Below are positions 45,832 through 55,135 of a stretch of 64,000 nt of DNA, in pieces; position 1 is the stretch's first letter; each line of letters opens with the position of its first letter. Below the pieces are notes generated by a model. The model was not told the DNA's origin, searched no databases, and was given only the letters and a program-made list of their open reading frames with translations. The DNA lies in the NCBI RefSeq assembly GCF_011045095.1, contig NZ_JAALDL010000003.1, forward strand, positions 248,001 to 312,000, given 5' to 3'. The stretch is from Grimontia sedimenti. Lineage in GTDB: Bacteria > Pseudomonadota > Gammaproteobacteria > Enterobacterales > Vibrionaceae. A program made the translations under genes and the position numbers.

Positions 45832-46308
45832 TTATTTTGTGTAAGGCAGGTAGCCGGTGAAACCGACAATCTTCCAACCCGCAGGTGTTTTCTTCAGATA
45901 GTAAAGTGTTTGCCAGTTCAGCACTTCTGGCTCTTTGCCTACAACTTGAATCGTGCCATCAAACTGCTTTCTCGCAATCGCCTTGCCATCTTTTACTTCA
46001 ATCTGTTCCAGCGTTGTCAGCTTGTGAACGGCGTCTTCCAAAGGCTCAGCATATTCAGTATCTAAACTTGCGCGAGCGGCTTCCAGCCAGGAGTCGCGGT
46101 AGTTTTCAAAGCGTGAGAAGGCGAGATTCCATTTACCTGGGTCATTGTCGAAACCCGCGTTGACGGCAAAGAATTCGTCCTCGAGGAAATCATTTTCTAC
46201 CATGGACCAATCCGCTTGGGTGTAAGCGCGGATATCTTTTGCGACTAACATGTCCCAAATTTCAGCGCGGTCTTCGTCATTTCCTAAAAATGGATTTGCT
46301 TTAATCAC
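45832..46308 (-). CDS. NTF2-like / SnoaL-type protein
   Basis: 158 aa starting at GTG (46308), with GGAGC about 6 nt upstream. The order of an N-terminal helix pair (DEDRAEIWDMLVAKDIRAYTQADW) and C-terminal strands (DGTIQVV, LNWQTLYYLKKTPAGWKIVGFTGYLP) fits the NTF2-like fold, which makes small ligand-binding or enzyme barrels. No signal peptide. The function is unknown; it is convergent with the barrel gene. Confidence 0.72.
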   Translation of the reverse strand: MIKANPFLGNDEDRAEIWDMLVAKDIRAYTQADWSMVENDFLEDEFFAVNAGFDNDPGKWNLAFSRFENYRDSWLEAARASLDTEYAEPLEDAVHKLTTLEQIEVKDGKAIARKQFDGTIQVVGKEPEVLNWQTLYYLKKTPAGWKIVGFTGYLPYTK

Positions 46309-46478
46309 TTAAGGCTCCAGCAGGGCAAATCAAAGGCCACATAAGAACGGATTATTCACCAAATGAAAATGCCGAAAAGGCGATGCTGAGACAATGATCG
46401 AACAAAAAGGATGTCTACATAGACACCCAAAATGAAAAAGGAAATTTAAGTTAGCAATAGCATGAAGGAAACTGTTCT

Positions 46479-47081
<603 letters not shown>

Positions 47082-47213
47082 TTAAGTATTTTGGTCACGT
47101 GTCTTGTGTTGTTAGAACAAACTATAGATGGTTGTTTATATGCAAAATAGCGGAAATATTCGTATCGGTTGTTCGAATTATTTGAACAAGGCGCAGGTAG
47201 GTATCTCAAATAG

Positions 47214-47238
47214 TAAAAAGGCTTCCATTAGGAAGCCT
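47214..47238 (-). terminator. Terminator of nrdJb
   Basis: AGGCTTCC, loop ATTA, GGAAGCCT on plus; reading minus, the stem is followed by a run of T. It lies 24 nt after the nrdJb stop. Confidence 0.88.
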
Positions 47239-47261
47239 CTTCTTAACGACATTTCAGCACA

Positions 47262-47960
47262 TTAACCGCACTTAGAGTCGCCACAGTTCAGGCAAGTCTG
47301 ACAACCGTCTTTCACGATAACGGCTTTGTTGTGGCACTTGTAGCAAAGGGTTGCGCTCGGTGGGAAGCCCGTGTTTACCGGTTCTTCCTCTTTCACTTCT
47401 GCTTTTGCAGCGTTCTCAGCACGTTTGGCTTCCAGAAATGCCTTCTGGTGTTCGTCCATCTCTGGGTTTTTCAGCATGCCGATTTCCATCAGGTGCTGTT
47501 CAATCACATTGCCGATTTCAGCAATCAGAGAAGGCACATATTTACCTTTGTTCCAGTAACCGCCTTTAGGGTCGAATACGGAACGCAGTTCTTCCACCAA
47601 GAAAGTGACGTCGCCACCTTTGCGGAATACCGCGGAAATAATGCGAGTCAGCGCGACGATCCACTGGTAGTGCTCAAGGCTCTTGCTGTTAATGAAGATT
47701 TCAAAAGGACGACGCACTTCGTGGTCAGTACCTTCGTTCAACACAACATCGTTGATGGTAATAAACAGAGAATGCTCAGAAACGTGTTCTGGCGTCTTCA
47801 GTTTATACGTCGAACCCAGCAGTTTTTCTGGGCGTGGCATTTCTTCATGCATGGTTTCAAATGTTGGTACTTCAACAACAGGAGCAACAGGCGCTTCCTG
47901 AACGGCGTCTTTGCTTTTTACTTTGTACGCAACAATTTTGCTTTCGATTTTACGTGTCAT
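47262..47960 (-). CDS. nrdJb: Class II ribonucleotide reductase, small subunit NrdJb
   Basis: 232 aa. A TSCPD domain (RRPFEIFINSKSLEHYQWIVALTRIISAVFR region) is followed by a charged linker and a C-terminal zinc-ribbon, CYKCHNKAVIVKDGCQTC and LNCGDSKCG, which holds the redox-active Cys that re-reduce the active site. In most bacteria this part is fused to NrdJ; here it is a separate gene 49 nt after nrdJa, the split form also seen in Pseudomonas. It works with NrdJa in the cytoplasm. Confidence 0.93.
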   Translation of the reverse strand: MTRKIESKIVAYKVKSKDAVQEAPVAPVVEVPTFETMHEEMPRPEKLLGSTYKLKTPEHVSEHSLFITINDVVLNEGTDHEVRRPFEIFINSKSLEHYQWIVALTRIISAVFRKGGDVTFLVEELRSVFDPKGGYWNKGKYVPSLIAEIGNVIEQHLMEIGMLKNPEMDEHQKAFLEAKRAENAAKAEVKEEEPVNTGFPPSATLCYKCHNKAVIVKDGCQTCLNCGDSKCG

Positions 47961-48009
47961 AACGAATTACTTCTTTCTCACAAAGGGCAGCGTATTTGTC
48001 TGTCTGCGG

Positions 48010-50166
48010 TTAGAACTTACCGTAGTAGCCTTCTTTCAGGGCGTCGTAGAGGTTAGCTGCGGTGTGTTCTTCACCGTCATACTCAATCTTCTCGTTGCCT
48101 CTGGCTTCAAAGGTGGTGCCATCTTCCAGCGTGAATACGTAAGTGGTGTTTTCCAGATCTTCTTCTTTCACCAGAACACCCTGGAACACTTCTGGGTTGA
48201 AGCGGAAGGTGGTACAACCTTTCAGACCCTTGTCATACGCATCCATGTAAATGTCTTTAAAGCTTTCAAACGGGAAGTCAGTCGGTACGTTTGCTGTCTT
48301 CGAGATTGACGAGTCAATCCAGCGCTGTGCAGCAGCCTGAACTTCAACGTGCTGGCTTGGTGTAATGTCATCGGCAGTGATGAAGTACTCTGGCAGTTGC
48401 TCGTCTTCTTTCGTGCTGTATGGCATTGCTTTCTGGTTGATCAGTTCGCGGTATGCCAACAGCTCAAAGCTGAACACATCGACGCTTTCTTTTGATTTCT
48501 TACCTGGCTTGATCACGTTACGGGTGTAGTGGTGAGCAAAGCTTGGTTCGATGCCGTTACTCGCGTTGTTTGCGAGTGACAGAGAAATCGTACCGGTCGG
48601 AGCAATAGAACTGTGGTGAGTGAAACGACCACCGTTAGCCGCCAGTTTCTCAATCAGGTCTGGACGTACTTCGCCAATTTGCTGCATGTAACGGCTGTAT
48701 TTCGCGTGCAGGACTTTACCTTTCACTTTGTCGCCCACTTTGATGCCGTCTTTCGCCATTTCAGGGCGCAGACGCATCATTTTAGGGGTAACGTCGAATT
48801 CTTTGTCCATCACTGGTGCTGCGCCTTTCTCTGCAGCAAGCTCGATCGCTTGTTCCCAACCAGTGATCGCCATTTCCTGAGAAACTTGCTCAGTGAAAGC
48901 GATAGATGCTGCACTGCCGTATTTGTGGCGAAGCATCGTCAGGGTAGAACCCAGACCCAGGAAGCCCATTCCATGACGGCGTTTGGTTTCGATTTCTTCA
49001 CGTTGTTTTTCAAGCGGCAGTTGGTTTATCTCAACCACGTTGTCCAGCATACGGGTGAAGATAGCCACTACCTTACGGTACATGTCCCAATCGAAGTAGG
49101 CATTGTCGGTGAACGGGTCACGAACGAACTTGGTCAGGTTTACTGAACCCAGCAGACACGCGCCGTAAGGAGGCAGCGGCTGTTCGCCACATGGGTTGGT
49201 TGCACGAATGTCTTCGCAGAACCAGTTGTTGTTCATTTGGTTAACTTTGTCGATCAAGATAAAGCCTGGTTCTGCGTAATCGTAAGTCGACGACATGATC
49301 ACGTTCCACAGGTTACGCGCTGGCATGGTGCGGTAGATTTTGCACGCTACGCGGCCTTTATCATCTTCAACCAGACCATCTTTGCTCGGCCAGTCTGCCC
49401 ATACGATGCTTTCATCGTTCTGCAAATCGGTGCCGTCTTGACGCGCTTCTTTCGCGGTCACAGGGAAGATCAGTTGCCATTCGCCATCGTTCTTAACGGC
49501 TTCGATAAACTCTTCAGTGATCAACAGAGACAGGTTGAACTGACGCAGACGGCCATCTTCACGCTTCGCACGGATGAACTCCATTACGTCTGGATGGCGG
49601 ATATCCATGGTGCCCATTTGCGCGCCGCGACGACCACCTGCTGAAGAAACGGTGAAGCACATTTTGTCGTAGATATCCATAAACGACAGTGGGCCAGAGG
49701 TGTATGCACCTGCGCCTGAGACAAACGCACCGCGTGGACGCAGGGTAGAGAAGTCATAGCCGATACCACAGCCCGCTTTCAGGGTCAGGCCAGCTTCGTG
49801 CACTTTACCCAGAATGTCGTCCATTGAATCTTCAATGGTGCCACTCACAGTACAGTTGATGGTTGAGGTAGCAGGCTTGTGCTCAAAAGCGCCAGCGTTA
49901 GACGTAATGCGGCCTGCTGGGATAGCACCGTGACGAAGTGCCCACAGAAATTCGTTGTACCATTTTTCGCGTACTGATTTTTCTTCGAGATCGGCAAGTG
50001 CACGAGCAACACGCTTGAAAGTATCATCCAGTGTCGCGTCGATTGCGTCACCGTGTTTGCTTTTCAGGCGGTATTTGCTGTCCCAAATTTCCATTGACGT
50101 ATCTTGGTAAGGAATAGCGAGTACGCCAGTGGATTCGATATCAGAAGCTGACTTGGTTTTAGCCAT
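48010..50166 (-). CDS. nrdJa: Adenosylcobalamin-dependent ribonucleotide reductase NrdJa (class II)
   Basis: 718 aa from ATG at 50166, with GAGGTG upstream. The active site is ATNPCGEQPLPPYGACLLGS, carrying the radical Cys and Glu, with PTGTISLSLANNASNGIEP lining the substrate loop and CGIGYDFSTLRP near the nucleotide site. Class II enzymes use coenzyme B12 and work with or without oxygen to make deoxyribonucleotides. The C-terminus, VYVFTLEDGTTFEARGNEKI, lacks the zinc-ribbon, which is on NrdJb. Paired NrdR-like boxes lie upstream; I found no B12 riboswitch. Confidence 0.96.
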   Translation of the reverse strand: MAKTKSASDIESTGVLAIPYQDTSMEIWDSKYRLKSKHGDAIDATLDDTFKRVARALADLEEKSVREKWYNEFLWALRHGAIPAGRITSNAGAFEHKPATSTINCTVSGTIEDSMDDILGKVHEAGLTLKAGCGIGYDFSTLRPRGAFVSGAGAYTSGPLSFMDIYDKMCFTVSSAGGRRGAQMGTMDIRHPDVMEFIRAKREDGRLRQFNLSLLITEEFIEAVKNDGEWQLIFPVTAKEARQDGTDLQNDESIVWADWPSKDGLVEDDKGRVACKIYRTMPARNLWNVIMSSTYDYAEPGFILIDKVNQMNNNWFCEDIRATNPCGEQPLPPYGACLLGSVNLTKFVRDPFTDNAYFDWDMYRKVVAIFTRMLDNVVEINQLPLEKQREEIETKRRHGMGFLGLGSTLTMLRHKYGSAASIAFTEQVSQEMAITGWEQAIELAAEKGAAPVMDKEFDVTPKMMRLRPEMAKDGIKVGDKVKGKVLHAKYSRYMQQIGEVRPDLIEKLAANGGRFTHHSSIAPTGTISLSLANNASNGIEPSFAHHYTRNVIKPGKKSKESVDVFSFELLAYRELINQKAMPYSTKEDEQLPEYFITADDITPSQHVEVQAAAQRWIDSSISKTANVPTDFPFESFKDIYMDAYDKGLKGCTTFRFNPEVFQGVLVKEEDLENTTYVFTLEDGTTFEARGNEKIEYDGEEHTAANLYDALKEGYYGKF

Positions 50167-50220
50167 TATGAATTGCACCTCGAAAGTAATGCCGTCTTGT
50201 TGAGCGAAGCTTGGCCAGAA

Positions 50221-50277
50221 ACACTATATTGTGCCCCTGATCGACAAGGGCGCAGATCAAACCACTATATCCTGTGA
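50221..50277 (-). promoter_or_regulatory. Paired NrdR-like boxes upstream of nrdJa
   Basis: ACACTATATTGTGC at 50221 and CCACTATATCCTGTGA at 50262 resemble the NrdR consensus ACACWATATNTWGTGT (second site 12 of 16). Their starts are 41 bp apart, close to four helical turns, as is usual for NrdR pairs. The first is good on its left half only. Confidence 0.65.
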
Positions 50278-50448
50278 TCTTCAAGTCTTGACAAACACTC
50301 TTTTCGGCAGAAATTTCACTTCTCCTTACAGGATAGTGTGTTGTGTATCTAAAGACTCTCAATGTGAGAGGTGTTGCGCTTGCAAAGGCGCATTTTTACT
50401 CGAAGTGATCAAATCAGAAACACTCAGTTGGAAAGGTGAAAAAAACCG

Positions 50449-50476
50449 TTGCGTTGAGCGTAAGCCTCTCTATAAT
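50449..50476 (+). promoter_or_regulatory. Sigma-70 promoter of tRNA-Cys
   Basis: TTGCGT (-35), 16-nt spacer, consensus TATAAT (-10) at 50471-50476, followed by a GC-rich TTCCGTCCCG, the discriminator type of stringently controlled stable-RNA promoters. Confidence 0.75.
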
Positions 50477-50513
50477 TCCGTCCCGTAGCCAGAGACACTC
50501 TCTGATACTCAAA

Positions 50514-50587
50514 GGCGCGTTGGCAGAGTGGCTATGCAGCGGATTGCAAATCCGTGGACCTCGGTTCGACTCCGGGACGCGCCTCCA
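50514..50587 (+). tRNA. tRNA-Cys (anticodon GCA)
   Basis: 74 nt including an encoded CCA. The acceptor arms GGCGCGT / ACGCGCC pair, the anticodon loop is TTGCAAA with GCA at 50546-50548, and the T loop is GGTTCGACTCC. Discriminator base is U, as expected for tRNA-Cys. It stands alone and diverges from nrdJa. Confidence 0.97.
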
Positions 50588-50703
50588 TTTCTCTCCCTAC
50601 GACTTTCCCTTTTGTCACTTACGGCTTTTTCAAAACGCTACTTTCTGATCGCTGTGACTTTACCGCGCGTAACTCTCTTAAATCACAACAAGAGGGAAGA
50701 CCA

Positions 50704-50961
50704 ATGTCGAATGCAGAAGCCATCATTGTTAGTTGCGGAGACACCAGCAAATACCTCATTGGTACCAGCGCAGGTCGCGGCACAGTGACATATCAGCGGA
50801 GCAAGGACGGGGATTTGATGTTCTTCGAATGCCTAAATACAGCAAAAGAAGCGCTGACACAGCAGGGTTTTACATCAGCGACGTTGGTGATGGACAATCC
50901 CTACGACGAAATGATTGGTGAAGAAGCCAGTGAAACCAGTAGTCACGTGATTTCGCTTTAG
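50704..50961 (+). CDS. Small conserved-looking protein, 85 aa (DUF6482-like)
   Basis: ATG at 50704, with AGAGGGAAG just upstream. The protein begins MSNAEAIIVSCGDTSKYLIG and contains GRGTVTYQRSKDGDLMFFECLN; the tail is acidic. It looks like a single small alpha/beta domain, cytoplasmic. I associate it with DUF6482-type Vibrionaceae proteins from memory, not firmly. Function unknown. It lies 116 nt after tRNA-Cys and might be read from that promoter. Confidence 0.7.
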   Translation: MSNAEAIIVSCGDTSKYLIGTSAGRGTVTYQRSKDGDLMFFECLNTAKEALTQQGFTSATLVMDNPYDEMIGEEASETSSHVISL

Positions 50962-51236
50962 GTCTGGTTAAACTTCAGCATCGCCCCACATCACACAATC
51001 TTTGAAAGTGATGGTTACAAATTGTTAGTAGCCATCACCTTGTCACATTTCTTTTCTAGCGTATGCGCCAATCTTGATGTGCGTCTACTATCTGTAATTA
51101 TCAGTAAAGATTGTTGCCCAGACGTTGCATTTGTAAATACAATGTTCGGCTTGCGCGGAGAATGGTGACCGCCACGCGCAATTTCAAATCAGCCTTGAGG
51201 GTTGTTTCTGTATCCTAGATTTGAGGACTGGCGTTA

Positions 51237-51917
51237 ATGAACCTGTTTATGTTGGATGTCGATGGGACGTTGATCGACAGCTACGACTTTGATTCCGATT
51301 GTTTTCGCTCTGCTGTAGAGGAAGTAGTAGGAATTGAACTAACCGATGATTGGGGCGCGTTTACCAACGTGACTGACGTCGGCATTTTGGAAGAACTGAT
51401 TGAACAACAGGGTATGCGTCAAGACAGAATGCGCATCCTTCGTGAAGTGAAAGCGCTGTTCCTACAAAAACTGAGAGAGTATATCTCTTCAAACAAAAAC
51501 GATCTTGTTGCCACACCAGGCGCGATCGAGTTTGTGAATGACATGAAGTCACACCCAAATGTGGTGTTGGCTATCGCAACGGGGGGTTGGCAAGAGTCTG
51601 CCAAGATGAAACTGAGGGCGGCGGGTTTTGATATCACTGGAGTGAGCTTTGCTTCTTGTTCTGATGCAATGACGCGGAGTGAAATCATGGCGCTGGCGGC
51701 TTTCCGTGCTAAGCAAGACACGGGTGCCGTATTCTCTCGCCGCGTTTACTTCGGTGATGGGGAATGGGACAAAATGGCAACCAGCACACTGGGCTATGAA
51801 TTTGTCGCTGTGGGCACGAAAGTTCAGCATCACACCCGAATTCCAAACTTCGTTCATTATGATGCGATCTTCGGAAAATTAGGTCTTAGTAATATGCTAA
51901 ATGCCAAAACCGCGTAG
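51237..51917 (+). CDS. HAD family hydrolase
   Basis: 226 aa. Motif I is MLDVDGTLIDS with the nucleophile Asp, a helical cap follows, motif II is AIATGG, and motif IV is FGDGEWD. This is the phosphoglycolate phosphatase-like branch. It dephosphorylates a small metabolite; no substrate is indicated. ATG at 51237 has no strong ribosome-binding site. A strong terminator follows. Confidence 0.9.
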   Translation: MNLFMLDVDGTLIDSYDFDSDCFRSAVEEVVGIELTDDWGAFTNVTDVGILEELIEQQGMRQDRMRILREVKALFLQKLREYISSNKNDLVATPGAIEFVNDMKSHPNVVLAIATGGWQESAKMKLRAAGFDITGVSFASCSDAMTRSEIMALAAFRAKQDTGAVFSRRVYFGDGEWDKMATSTLGYEFVAVGTKVQHHTRIPNFVHYDAIFGKLGLSNMLNAKTA

Positions 51918-51931
51918 TCATCTGGAAAAAC

Positions 51932-51959
51932 AAAAACAGCGCCAATTGGCGCTGTTTTT
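51932..51959. terminator. Bidirectional terminator between HAD gene and AGCS symporter
   Basis: AAAAACAGCGCC, loop AATT, GGCGCTGTTTTT; perfect 12-bp stem with A/T tracts on both sides of convergent genes. Confidence 0.94.
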
Positions 51960-51978
51960 CGTTTTATCGAATCACTAA

Positions 51979-53367
51979 TCAGGCTTTGGCGGCTTTGGAG
52001 TCAGACGATGAGCTAACCATACTTTTCAGCGATTCAAAGTAGACTTTGGTTTCTTCCGCAACAACATGGCGGAGCAGGATCAAGCCAATCAGGTTTGGTA
52101 CCGCCATCAGTCCATTCACGATGTCGGCAATCAGCCAAATCATATCCAGTTTGATAAACGCACCGGACAAAATGAGCGCCACGAAAACAATCTTATACGT
52201 CAGCACTGCAGGTTGACCAAACAGGTACACCACACAGCGTTCGCCGTAATAGTTCCAACCAAGAATCGTGGTGAAGGCAAAGAACATCAGGCCAATAGCA
52301 ACAATCATCGGACCAAAACCTTCGTTCAAGCCAAGTGAGAAGGCCTCTGTGGTCATGCGTGCACCATCAATGTCCATCGTCCAAACACCAGTTAGCACCA
52401 GTGCCAAACCTGTCATTGAACAGATGACGATGGTATCCAAGAACGTGCCAACCATAGAGATCAAACCCTGGCGGACACAAGAGTTGGTTTGTGCAGAAGC
52501 GGCTGCCATTGGCGCACTTCCCAAGCCTGATTCGTTTGAAAATACACCACGGGCGACACCTGCCTGAATGGCAATCATGATAGAGGCACCCACAAATCCA
52601 CCTGTTGCAGCCTGACCGGTAAACGCAGACTCCACAATCAGACTAATCGCGGAAGGGATAGCACCAGCATTGTTCACCAGAATGCCGACACAAGCGGTGA
52701 CGTAAACCACTGTCATGGTCGGAATGATCTTGCTCGCCAGGCCTGCAATAGATTTGATACCACCAATAGTCACTGCGGCAACTAGCACGGTCAGCACAAT
52801 CGCAGTGATTTCATGTGGAATATTGAACGCGATATGACTGGCATCCACAATGGCATTCACCTGTGGGAAAGTACCGATGCCAAAGCAAGCCACACCAATG
52901 GTGAAGAAGGCAAACAAACGCGCCAGCCACTTTTGGCCTGCACCTTTTTCCAGGTAGAGCATGGGTCCACCCAGCATATTACCTTGAGCGTCTTTCTCGC
53001 GGTATTTCACGGCAAGCAGGCACTCTGCATATTTTGTTGCCATGCCGAAAAGAGCCGCCATCCACATCCAGAACAGAGCACCCGGACCACCCAGTTTTAA
53101 GGCGGTGGCAACACCAACAATATTACCGGTTCCAATGGTGGCAGAAAGGGCAGTACAAAGCGCAGCAAAGCTAGAGACATCACCTTTACCAGTGACGCCT
53201 TCTTCTTTTTTGAACACGTAAGATAGCGCTAAAGGCAATTTAGAAAACTGGATCGCGCCAAGACGGAAAGTGAAATAGATACCTGTGCCGACAAGTAGCA
53301 GCAGAAGTGGTGGACCCCAGACGAGGTTATCGATGATTTGCAAAAAGTCGTAAAGCGAATAGTTCAT
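51979..53367 (-). CDS. Alanine/glycine:Na+ symporter (AGCS family) under glycine riboswitch
   Basis: 462 aa, about ten membrane helices. Family signatures: FTFRLGAIQF, SSFAALCTALSATIGTGNIVGVATAL, FWMWMAALFGMATKYAEC, and GVARGVFSNESGLGSAPMAAA. It imports alanine or glycine with sodium. AGGGGGATAA precedes ATG at 53367. The tandem glycine riboswitch in its leader argues that glycine is a substrate or that uptake and overflow are tuned to glycine level. Confidence 0.95.
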   Translation of the reverse strand: MNYSLYDFLQIIDNLVWGPPLLLLLVGTGIYFTFRLGAIQFSKLPLALSYVFKKEEGVTGKGDVSSFAALCTALSATIGTGNIVGVATALKLGGPGALFWMWMAALFGMATKYAECLLAVKYREKDAQGNMLGGPMLYLEKGAGQKWLARLFAFFTIGVACFGIGTFPQVNAIVDASHIAFNIPHEITAIVLTVLVAAVTIGGIKSIAGLASKIIPTMTVVYVTACVGILVNNAGAIPSAISLIVESAFTGQAATGGFVGASIMIAIQAGVARGVFSNESGLGSAPMAAASAQTNSCVRQGLISMVGTFLDTIVICSMTGLALVLTGVWTMDIDGARMTTEAFSLGLNEGFGPMIVAIGLMFFAFTTILGWNYYGERCVVYLFGQPAVLTYKIVFVALILSGAFIKLDMIWLIADIVNGLMAVPNLIGLILLRHVVAEETKVYFESLKSMVSSSSDSKAAKA

Positions 53368-53441
53368 TTATCCCCCTTTAGATTAAAAGGAGGAGAGTAG
53401 CCGCAGAAAAATAGCAAAAAGATCGCAGATTAATGCGGTTA

Positions 53442-53646
53442 TCTCCTCTGTCCTTTTGCCTGAGAGTTTCACTCGAATCCATCAATTAAGTTGGGCGAGC
53501 TTGCTCCTTCGGCGGGTAAGTCTGGCTTACCTCTCTCCAGAGTTCCCTCCCGCTACTGTCCTTACTCAAACACCAAAGTCAGTGTTAATGAGTGCCTGAA
53601 AGATTTACTTCTTCGGCGGATGGCCAATGCCATCTCTCTCCAGCAG
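53442..53646 (-). promoter_or_regulatory. Tandem glycine riboswitch
   Basis: On the minus strand two similar aptamers follow each other. The first (about 53646-53556) has CTGGAGAGAG, CCGCCGAAG, CAGGCA and AGGACAG; the second (about 53542-53442) has TCTGGAGAGAGGT, CCGCCGAAGGAGCAA, CTCTCAGGCAAAAGGACAGAG. These are the conserved cores of the glycine aptamer. The expression platform is the 75 nt up to the symporter start, where CCGCA and TGCGG can form an alternative stem. Confidence 0.93.
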
Positions 53647-53936
53647 CGTTCACCGGGTCTTCAAATTTTCGTTAGCATCATAGATCACAAAAATATGAAT
53701 GCAATTGAAAATGGGATGTTTGGTAAAGAATTGGCCAGAATCGCCTAAAAAGATAAATGTGTGTTAATGAAACGTTTCTTTGGCTGGGTGAAAAAAGGAG
53801 ATGTCGAACAAACCTTGAACAATTGTCCGGTCGGGGATGTGAGCATTGGTCTATCTTAATTTTGAGACGGAATCTGGCTCAAGAAAGTCCCTGAGAGGCC
53901 GATATAACTTCATCTGAACTGTAATTAAATCTGTCA

Positions 53937-55073
53937 ATGACCACGTTTAACGAAATCCTTGGTACCAAATCGGGTGATCCTGAATCCACTGTGAAACAGC
54001 GCTACAAGTTGCTGTCTGTTCGCGTGCACCCAGATAAAGGTGGTTCCAAGGCGTTGATGCACCTCGTTCGCCATTCCTACGACAACATTGTCAAAGGGAA
54101 AGGGGAACATCCTCTTGCGATTCCAGCGGCCTCTTTTGCAACCGGCGGTAATACCGCGGCGTTAGAGCGAGAGCTGTCAGCGGTTAAAAAAGAACGAGAC
54201 GAGTTGTCTGCGTTGAACCAGTTACTCAAGGTGCAGCTTAATCAAGCGCGAAAAGGAAGCAGCAATACATCGAACAGTACTGATTACTCCCGCAAGATCG
54301 CTCAACTTGAAGGGGAAATGGTGCTGCTCAAAGAAGAGCGAAATCGCCTTCAAAGCCAGAAAGATGCAGCCATTGTAGAGCAGGGTAAGCTGGCTGGTGA
54401 GCTTCGTCGCGCCTTGTCAGAAAACGAAATGCTGGAAACTGAACTTGAGCGTAATGCCGGCGTGAAAATGCCGGGTGCTGTTCAATGGGCACAAAAGTTT
54501 TGGTTGCCTGCGATGGCGATGTCTTCACTGGTTGCAGTGTTGTTTCTCGGGGCAACAATGGTGAACTGGTCGGCAATGACCGCGTGGTTTGATAGTGAAG
54601 AGCCAGAAGTGATTCCACCCAAGGTCACAGTCGTGCATGCCAAACCAAAGAGCCCTATTGCGGCTGATAATGAGCCTGCCACCGAAGAAACTACACCGGT
54701 GATGTCAGAGGCGTTACGCAAGCCATTTCTTCAACTGACAAATAAGACTGGGGTTTGGTCTCTGGCGTCATACACCGAGACAGAACGGCCGTATATTGCT
54801 ATTCGCAGTGATAACGGCTCTTACATTGTGAATGACTGTAGTGGTGAGTTCAGGCTTTACCTCAACGAGCCATTTAAACCGTTGCGAGTAGCAGCGAACC
54901 TGATCTATTTGCACCAAAATCAGCATTTCCATGTATATAAGATTCCATATGGACAAGGGTCATCAGCGGAGAGCTGGCTGCAAAGCAGAAAGCTTCAGAT
55001 AAACGACGAGCTCTTTACCAGTGAGGCATTTCGGGACAGTCGCAGCGCTTTGTTGGAAAAATGTCGCTCTTAA
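53937..55073 (+). CDS. Membrane-anchored J-domain protein
   Basis: 378 aa. Residues 1-55 form a J domain with the HPD motif (HPDKGG, 31-36), able to stimulate DnaK. Residues about 73-172 are a long coiled coil rich in Glu/Lys/Leu. One membrane helix lies at about 189-209, then an acidic/Pro linker and a C-terminal domain (about 255-378) with Cys in NDCSGEF and LEKCRS that could pair, so it is probably periplasmic. The J domain would be cytoplasmic. The role is unknown; it would couple DnaK to something at the membrane. It precedes the amidase homologue by 62 nt. Confidence 0.85.
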   Translation: MTTFNEILGTKSGDPESTVKQRYKLLSVRVHPDKGGSKALMHLVRHSYDNIVKGKGEHPLAIPAASFATGGNTAALERELSAVKKERDELSALNQLLKVQLNQARKGSSNTSNSTDYSRKIAQLEGEMVLLKEERNRLQSQKDAAIVEQGKLAGELRRALSENEMLETELERNAGVKMPGAVQWAQKFWLPAMAMSSLVAVLFLGATMVNWSAMTAWFDSEEPEVIPPKVTVVHAKPKSPIAADNEPATEETTPVMSEALRKPFLQLTNKTGVWSLASYTETERPYIAIRSDNGSYIVNDCSGEFRLYLNEPFKPLRVAANLIYLHQNQHFHVYKIPYGQGSSAESWLQSRKLQINDELFTSEAFRDSRSALLEKCRS

Positions 55074-55135
55074 TTACGCAGAGTTTGACTTTTAGTTATA
55101 ACCTTATGAATAACTAGAGGAAATAATTAATCGAT

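Noticed and set aside
50167-50513. Cobalamin riboswitch before nrdJa
   Set aside because: I looked because class II RNR uses B12. The leader lacks a recognisable B12 box or the long multi-stem aptamer.
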